Origin: Desulfuromonadales bacterium | GTDB lineage: Bacteria; Desulfobacterota; Desulfuromonadia; Desulfuromonadales; JACZKF01 | DNA length: 10,183 nt | Reading direction: 5' to 3' | NCBI GenBank assembly: GCA_014860175.1 | Contig: JACZKF010000126.1 | Span: forward strand, 1 to 10,183 | Shown here: positions 6,146 to 10,183 of the stretch, piece by piece | Numbering within the stretch: position 1 is the stretch's first letter | Layout: the number at the start of each line of letters is the position of its first letter | Notes under the pieces: model-generated | The model's input: the letters and a program-made list of their open reading frames with translations, nothing else | What the model was told of the DNA's origin: nothing | Databases searched by the model: none | Translations under genes and position numbers: made by a program

Positions 6146-7515
6146 GATCGACGGTGCTGGTCGTCGATGACGAGCCGCTGCAGCGGGAAATTCTCCGCGA
6201 CATCCTCGAGGCTGCCGGATATGAGACCTTGACCGCCGGTTCGGGGACGGAAGCGCTGGCGATGATTGCCAGGCAGTCGCCCGATGTGATCCTTACCGAT
6301 CTGAAGATGAAGGGGATGAGTGGGATTGCCCTGCTGGAGGCGATACCTCGCGAGCCGGTGCCGCCGGCCGTTATTTTGGTGACGGCCCACGGGACCATTG
6401 CCTCGGCGGTGGAAGCGGTTCGCCTTGGGGCTCTCGACTACCTGACCAAGCCACTGGAGAAGGAGCAGCTGCTGCTGGCGGTGCGCAAGGGGTGTGAGCG
6501 CACTGACATCCTCAAGGAGAACTGGCTGCTGCGGCAGCAGCTGTTCGACCGTTTCCGTTTTGAGGGGATCGTCGGTCGTTCGCCGCGAATGGCGACGGTG
6601 CTGGAGATGCTGAAGAAAGTGGCCGCCACTTCGGCCAAGGTGATGATCCGCGGCGAAAGCGGCACCGGCAAGGAGCTGGTGGCGCGGGCCATTCATTACA
6701 ACAGTTCCCGCCGCTCCCGACCTTTTACCGCCCTCAACTGTGCCACCATCCCGGAGAATCTGTTCGAGAGCGAACTCTTCGGCCATGAGGCCGGGGCCTT
6801 CACCGGCGCTACTTCCCGTCAGGAGGGGTTGTTCGAGGTCGCCAACGGCGGCACCCTTTTCCTCGATGAGGTCGGGGATCTGCCGATGAGCATGCAGTCG
6901 AAGCTGCTGCGCGTTCTGCAGGACCGGGAAATCCGCCGGGTCGGGGGGAAGGAGACCATCCGGATCGATGTCCGCCTTCTGTCGGCAACCAACAAGGATC
7001 TGGAACGGGAGATGGAGAATGGAGCTTTCCGGGAAGATCTCTACTACCGGCTGAACGTCGTCTTCATCGAGCTCCCCGCGCTGCGCGAGCGGGCGGAGGA
7101 CATCCCAATCCTGGCCGGCCACTTCCTCGAGAAGTACAACGCCGAATTCGGCCGTCGGGTGCGGGAGATCCGCCCCGAGGCGATGCAGGCGCTGCTCGCC
7201 TACCGCTGGCCGGGCAATGTCCGGCAGCTCGAATCGGTGATCGAGCGCGCCGTTCTGCTGGGGGGGGGCGACACTCTGACGGTCGAGGATATCGTCGGTT
7301 TTCTCTCTCCCCGGCGTGGCGCCGGTCCCTTCGAGCTGCCGGAAGAGGGGCTCGATTTCGAGCAGCTGGAAAAAGAACTGATGCAAAAGGCGCTGACCCG
7401 CGCCGGTGGCGTGGCGACTAAAGCCGCACGGCTGTTGCGGATGAATTACAAGGCGTTTCTCTACCGGATGGAGAAGTTCGGGCTCAAGGGAGAGCCGGGG
7501 GACAGCGTCGCCTGA
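6142..7515 (+). CDS. NtrC-family sigma-54-dependent response regulator
   Basis: Transcription activator of sigma-54 promoters, 457 residues. The receiver domain (about 4-118) has acidic pocket D9-D10, phosphoacceptor D53 in LTDLKM, T81 and K103. The AAA+ domain (about 142-372) has Walker A GESGTGKE (171-178), the sigma-54 contact loop GAFTGA (218-223), Walker B GGTLFLDEV (236-244), an arginine-finger region FREDLYYRLNV (296-306) and sensor II WPGNVRQLE (356-364). The C-terminal Fis-type helix-turn-helix is at about 420-448 (GGVATKAARLL…YRMEKFGL). All functional residues are intact, so it should be a fully active enhancer-binding protein. Start ATG 6142 has GGGAGG at 6129-6134. It is the last gene of the operon and probably acts on the sigma-54 promoter at 1472-1487, giving positive autoregulation (inference). 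Confidence 0.95.
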   Translation: MRSTVLVVDDEPLQREILRDILEAAGYETLTAGSGTEALAMIARQSPDVILTDLKMKGMSGIALLEAIPREPVPPAVILVTAHGTIASAVEAVRLGALDYLTKPLEKEQLLLAVRKGCERTDILKENWLLRQQLFDRFRFEGIVGRSPRMATVLEMLKKVAATSAKVMIRGESGTGKELVARAIHYNSSRRSRPFTALNCATIPENLFESELFGHEAGAFTGATSRQEGLFEVANGGTLFLDEVGDLPMSMQSKLLRVLQDREIRRVGGKETIRIDVRLLSATNKDLEREMENGAFREDLYYRLNVVFIELPALRERAEDIPILAGHFLEKYNAEFGRRVREIRPEAMQALLAYRWPGNVRQLESVIERAVLLGGGDTLTVEDIVGFLSPRRGAGPFELPEEGLDFEQLEKELMQKALTRAGGVATKAARLLRMNYKAFLYRMEKFGLKGEPGDSVA

Positions 7516-8115
7516 CTACCCCCCGTGCTCGCTGTACCCCTGAATGATCGGGCGCCGGTGAAAGCAGTCGACGGTGTGGTCGTTGATCAACCCGACTGCC
7601 TGCATCCAGGCGTAGCAGATCGTGGAGCCGACAAAGCGGAAACCACGCTGGCGCAGGTCACGACTTAAGGCATCCGATTCGGTGGAAGTCGCCCGGTAGT
7701 CGGCCGCCGTGTGCAGTTCGTTCACTTTCGGCCGCCCCTCGACGAAGCGCCAGAGGTAGTGATCGAAGCTGCCGAACGTTTCCTGCACCGCCAGGAAATG
7801 GCCGGCATTGGCAATCGCCGCCTCGAGTTTGGCCCGGTTGCGGATCACGCCAGGGTTTTGCAGCAGAGTCTCCACCTTCGCGCCGTTGTAACGGGCGACC
7901 TTCTGCACCTCGAATCCGTCGAAGGCCAGCCGGTAATTCTCCCGCTTGCGCAGCACCGTATACCAGCTGAGGCCGGCTTGGGCCGACTCCAGGGTGAGAA
8001 ACTCGAACAGCAGCCGATCCTCATGCACCGGCACTCCCCATTCCTGATCGTGATAGGCAATATAGTCGGGTTTGCCAAGGTCGACCCAAGGGCAGCGGCA
8101 AAGCGGCTCAGACAT
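7516..8115 (-). CDS. tag: DNA-3-methyladenine glycosylase I
   Basis: Base-excision repair enzyme releasing 3-methyladenine from alkylated DNA in the cytoplasm; 199 residues, usual for Tag. The start is ATG at 8115 (reverse strand) with AGGGGAG five bases upstream, and the family-typical N-terminus MSEPLCRCPW follows; an in-frame ATG 63 bases further upstream lacks this support. The hallmark segment YIAYHDQEWGVP is at 18-29. The zinc site expected from E. coli Tag (C, H, H, C) is present as C8, H22, H180 and C184 (NDHTVDC). The substrate-pocket segment ESAQAGLSWYTVLRKRENY (from 43) is intact, with the conserved Glu43. The gene converges on the response regulator gene with no base between the two stop codons and is divergent from the kinase gene at 8409. 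It looks like an independent housekeeping gene. Confidence 0.96.
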   Translation of the reverse strand: MSEPLCRCPWVDLGKPDYIAYHDQEWGVPVHEDRLLFEFLTLESAQAGLSWYTVLRKRENYRLAFDGFEVQKVARYNGAKVETLLQNPGVIRNRAKLEAAIANAGHFLAVQETFGSFDHYLWRFVEGRPKVNELHTAADYRATSTESDALSRDLRQRGFRFVGSTICYAWMQAVGLINDHTVDCFHRRPIIQGYSEHGG

Positions 8116-8180
8116 CTCTTCTCCCCTATTCTCCTGCAGCACCCCGCTTCTGACCGATTTCCCGGGGTCCAGGTGCATTC

Positions 8181-8209
8181 AGATTAGGGGCTGGGCAAGT
8201 GGAAGTAAA
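8181..8209 (-). promoter_or_regulatory. Weak candidate sigma-70 promoter for tag
   Basis: On the reverse strand TTTACT (8209-8204) and TAATCT (8186-8181) are separated by 17 bp and lie about 65 bp upstream of the tag start codon. The match to TTGACA/TATAAT is only partial (4/6 and 3/6), so this is a location guess. Confidence 0.25.
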
Positions 8210-8237
8210 GAAGAAGAGTCTATTGAGGGACTTTTCT

Positions 8238-8256
8238 CGTCACCCAACGTCACCCA
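8238..8256 (+). repeat. 9-bp direct repeat with 10-bp period
   Basis: CGTCACCCA occurs twice (8238-8246 and 8248-8256) separated by one A, so the copies fall on the same face of the helix. It lies in the divergent region between tag and the kinase gene. It could be a tandem half-site for a regulator of either gene. No binding protein can be named. Confidence 0.5.
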
Positions 8257-8288
8257 TGCGGCGAAATGGCAGGGAACCATGGTGTTTT

Positions 8289-8303
8289 CCCGGCCTGTCC
8301 GGG
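8289..8303 (+). other. GC hairpin in the leader upstream of the 8409 kinase
   Basis: CCCGG and CCGGG arms around CCTGT form a perfect 5-bp stem, extendable by up to four T-G wobble pairs into the flanking T and G runs. There is no T tract after it on the + strand. It may be a transcript structure. I could not match this region (8210-8408) to a known riboswitch. Confidence 0.3.
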
Positions 8304-8321
8304 GGGGAGATGTTGCCTTGG

Positions 8322-8350
8322 TTGGGCTTCACTCGTTGGCATGCTTTAAG
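8322..8350 (+). promoter_or_regulatory. Weak candidate promoter for the 8409 kinase
   Basis: TTGGGC (8322-8327) and TTTAAG (8345-8350) are 17 bp apart, with a TG one base before the -10 element (extended -10 type). The last -10 base is G where T is expected, which weakens the call. The rest of 8116-8408 holds no convincing gene. Confidence 0.22.
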
Positions 8351-8408
8351 CAAAAGGGTGGGTCTTCTCTGGGTAACACTCTTGGGCACCGTGCCAGGAA
8401 GGCCGGAC

Positions 8409-10183
8409 TTGCGATTTTCGCTGTCCAATCTGAGTTTGAAAGCCAGGATCTCCCTCGCCGTCGGGGCGGTTTTCATCGCCTTCGCCGGCGGTACCATCTT
8501 CTTCGCCTTCCGCTACTTCGAAAATGCCTTCCGGGACAGTGTCGATCATGACCTAGCCCTGATGAGCTTTTCCCTGGCCAACAGCATCGACGACCATCTG
8601 GCTGTCGCCCAAAGCGCCCTGGAAGCGGCGGCAGCCGCCCTGCCGCCCGAAGCCGCCACCGACCCGCTTCTCGCCAAGACCTTTCTCAGCCAGCGGGTTT
8701 CCCTGCAGACACTGTTTCCCTACGACCTCTTCCTGATCTCCCCGCAGGGGCGGCTCCTTGCCGCTTACCCGAACCACCTGGAAGAGCCGAGAGAATTCGC
8801 CGACAGCCCCTTCTTCGTCACCGCCTCGGCGAGCAAGGCCCCTTTCATCACCCCATGGGAGTCGGAAGCACACCAGGGGGGTGAAATCGTCATCGCGGTG
8901 CCGGTACTCGATATGGACGGTGAGGTCAGCGCGGTACTGGCCGGGAGCTTCGCCACCACCATCGGCGCGGTGGAAACGGAGGAAATGTTGCTCGACCGCA
9001 TCGGCCCGGGGGGGCATGTCGCGGTGGTTTCCCGGGACGGAGTTCTGTTGCGCCACCACGGGACAGACCCTTGTGAGCCGGTGGTCCCGGATGCAGCCTG
9101 GCCGCTTTTCGCCCAGGCAGTGGCCGAGGGGGAATCGACCGGCATCTCCCGCGACTGCTGCGGTTCCGAAGCGCTCATCCTGCTGCGGAGGCTGGCCCGG
9201 ATCGATGGGGTGCTGGCGATCAGTTATCCCATAGCGCTGGCGTACGCCCCTCTGACCCAGGCCAAAGACTATTTCCTCGGGGCCATTCTGCTCGGCACCC
9301 TGCTTCTGCTCGCCCTGGCCCGGGTTCTCACCCGCCGGGCCATGGAGCCGCTCGCCGTCATGACCCGTCATGTCCAGGCGCTGCCCCAACTTCCTCCCGA
9401 CCAGCGGCTGCTCCATCTGCGCCGCCACGACGAGATCGGCATCCTCGCCGACGCCTTCGACACGATGATGACCACTCTCGAATCGCGCAAAGCGGCGCTG
9501 CGGGCGAGTGAACGGCGTCTGCAGCAGCGGGCCGACGAACTGGCGGCCATGAACCGGGAGTTGGAGGCTTTCAGCTACTCCCTCTCCCATGATCTCAAGT
9601 CTCCTCTGACCTGCATCTGCATGAGCGCCGAGGCGCTGCAGGGGATTGCGGGAAAATTCGGCAATGATGATGTCGACTTCTTTGTCGCCACCATCCAGGG
9701 TGAGAGCCTGCGGATGGAAGGGCTCCTCGATGCCATGCTTTTGCTGTCGCGGCTTTCTCGCTCCGAACTCCGGCTCGAGCCTGTCAATCTCTCGATACTG
9801 GCGGGAGAGATCCTGGTGCGGCTGCAATATGAACATCCGCAACGTCAGGTCGAGTGGGCGGTTGCGTCGAACATGAAGGCCACCGGCGATCCCCGCCTGC
9901 TGATGTCGGTGCTGCAGAATCTGCTCGGCAATGCCTGGAAGTACTCCGGGAAACAGGCGGCGGCGCAGATCGAGTTCGGGGCTCTGGAGCAGCCGGAGAG
10001 GATATTCTATGTCCGGGACAACGGCATCGGCTTTGACATGGGGGATGCCGAACGGCTCTTCCAGCCGTTCAACCGGCTGCACATCAGCCAGGGCTACACC
10101 GGCTTCGGCGTCGGGCTGACCATCGTGCAGCGGATCATCCAGCGCCATGGCGGGCGAGTCTGGGCGCAAGCGGCCCCCGGGGA
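8409..10183 (+). CDS. Membrane sensor histidine kinase with large periplasmic Cache-like domain, 3' end outside window
   Basis: Two-component sensor kinase, at least 591 residues, cut by the window end in the last kinase motif. I choose TTG 8409 because AGGAAGG (8396-8402) is six bases upstream; GTG 8391 and ATG 8310 are in-frame alternatives. TM1 is at about 14-34, a periplasmic region of about 250 residues at 35-286, and TM2 at about 287-307. The large sensor, with SPQGRLLAAYP and DSPFF segments, fits a double-Cache fold. HAMP follows at about 308-361, then a coiled coil (ASERRLQQRADELAAMN). The kinase is of the phytochrome-like type: LEAFSYSLSHDLKSPL gives phosphorylated His394; N box NLLGNAWKYS (504-513); G1 DNGIGF (537-542); F box LFQPFNRLH; G2 GFGVGL (565-570). 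The periplasmic part has C222 and an adjacent pair C250-C251. No partner regulator is visible; it may lie downstream. Confidence 0.9.
   Translation, partial: MRFSLSNLSLKARISLAVGAVFIAFAGGTIFFAFRYFENAFRDSVDHDLALMSFSLANSIDDHLAVAQSALEAAAAALPPEAATDPLLAKTFLSQRVSLQTLFPYDLFLISPQGRLLAAYPNHLEEPREFADSPFFVTASASKAPFITPWESEAHQGGEIVIAVPVLDMDGEVSAVLAGSFATTIGAVETEEMLLDRIGPGGHVAVVSRDGVLLRHHGTDPCEPVVPDAAWPLFAQAVAEGESTGISRDCCGSEALILLRRLARIDGVLAISYPIALAYAPLTQAKDYFLGAILLGTLLLLALARVLTRRAMEPLAVMTRHVQALPQLPPDQRLLHLRRHDEIGILADAFDTMMTTLESRKAALRASERRLQQRADELAAMNRELEAFSYSLSHDLKSPLTCICMSAEALQGIAGKFGNDDVDFFVATIQGESLRMEGLLDAMLLLSRLSRSELRLEPVNLSILAGEILVRLQYEHPQRQVEWAVASNMKATGDPRLLMSVLQNLLGNAWKYSGKQAAAQIEFGALEQPERIFYVRDNGIGFDMGDAERLFQPFNRLHISQGYTGFGVGLTIVQRIIQRHGGRVWAQAAPG

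Noticed and set aside
4619..7386. Long reverse-strand open frames (4619-6058 and 5659-7386)
   Set aside because: They are antisense to clear kinase and activator genes with intact motifs. Their composition (rich in Arg, Gly, Pro, Gln, His) is typical of shadow frames in high-GC DNA.
8210..8408. Riboswitch (for example c-di-GMP GEMM type) in the leader of the 8409 kinase
   Set aside because: The region lacks the conserved GEMM core and I find no other known aptamer signature; only a short GC hairpin is visible.
8072..8551. Open frames across the divergent region 8072-8551 on the + strand
   Set aside because: No ribosome binding site, no recognisable protein, and overlap with tag and with the kinase N-terminus.
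8553..10169. Reverse-strand open frame of 538 codons
   Set aside because: The + strand frame encodes a histidine kinase with all motifs in order. The reverse frame matches nothing I recognise and is a mirror effect.
1..10183. Insertion sequences, CRISPR arrays, tRNA or rRNA genes, prophage or toxin-antitoxin pairs
   Set aside because: No transposase, terminal inverted repeats, spaced repeats, tRNA cloverleaf or rRNA-like sequence was recognised by eye.

Overview
The window is high-GC bacterial DNA with tightly packed genes. Its content is typical of a Gram-negative bacterium: lipoproteins with outer-membrane-type lipoboxes, L,D-transpeptidases, a sigma-54 promoter and NtrC-type regulation. 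Protein style (redoxin ending in a CPE tail, PgaB-like deacetylase, helical lipoprotein next to a YkuD lipoprotein) suggests a Desulfuromonadales/Geobacterales-like deltaproteobacterium. This assignment comes from recognition only, without a database search.

Layout. (1) Positions 2-403 carry the 3' part of a redoxin-like protein, followed by a rho-independent terminator at 482-504. (2) Positions 572-1369 encode a secreted polysaccharide deacetylase. (3) Positions 1370-1554 are a regulatory gap with tandem dyads, a consensus sigma-54 promoter (1472-1487) and a perfect 17-base palindrome at the predicted transcript start. (4) Positions 1555-7515 form a six-gene run on the + strand, with overlaps or gaps of at most 25 bases: a helical lipoprotein ending in lysine, a lipoprotein L,D-transpeptidase, an inner-membrane L,D-transpeptidase, an exported protein of unknown function, an NtrB-like membrane histidine kinase and an NtrC-family sigma-54 activator. 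(5) Positions 7516-8115 on the - strand encode 3-methyladenine DNA glycosylase I (tag), abutting the activator tail to tail. (6) Positions 8116-8408 are a divergent intergenic region with a 10-bp-period direct repeat. (7) From 8409 to the window end runs a second, membrane-bound histidine kinase with a large periplasmic sensor, cut off by the window edge.

The most interesting part is region 4 with its promoter. A sigma-54 promoter with candidate enhancer sites lies directly in front of an operon that encodes its own sensor kinase and sigma-54 activator, so a self-contained, probably autoregulated envelope-response system is likely. The first lipoprotein appears to be a paralogue of the N-terminal part of the neighbouring transpeptidase. 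It ends in a C-terminal lysine, as Braun's lipoprotein does, which raises the hypothesis of a peptidoglycan tether attached or released by its own L,D-transpeptidases. The sequence supports the parts. The joint function is inference.
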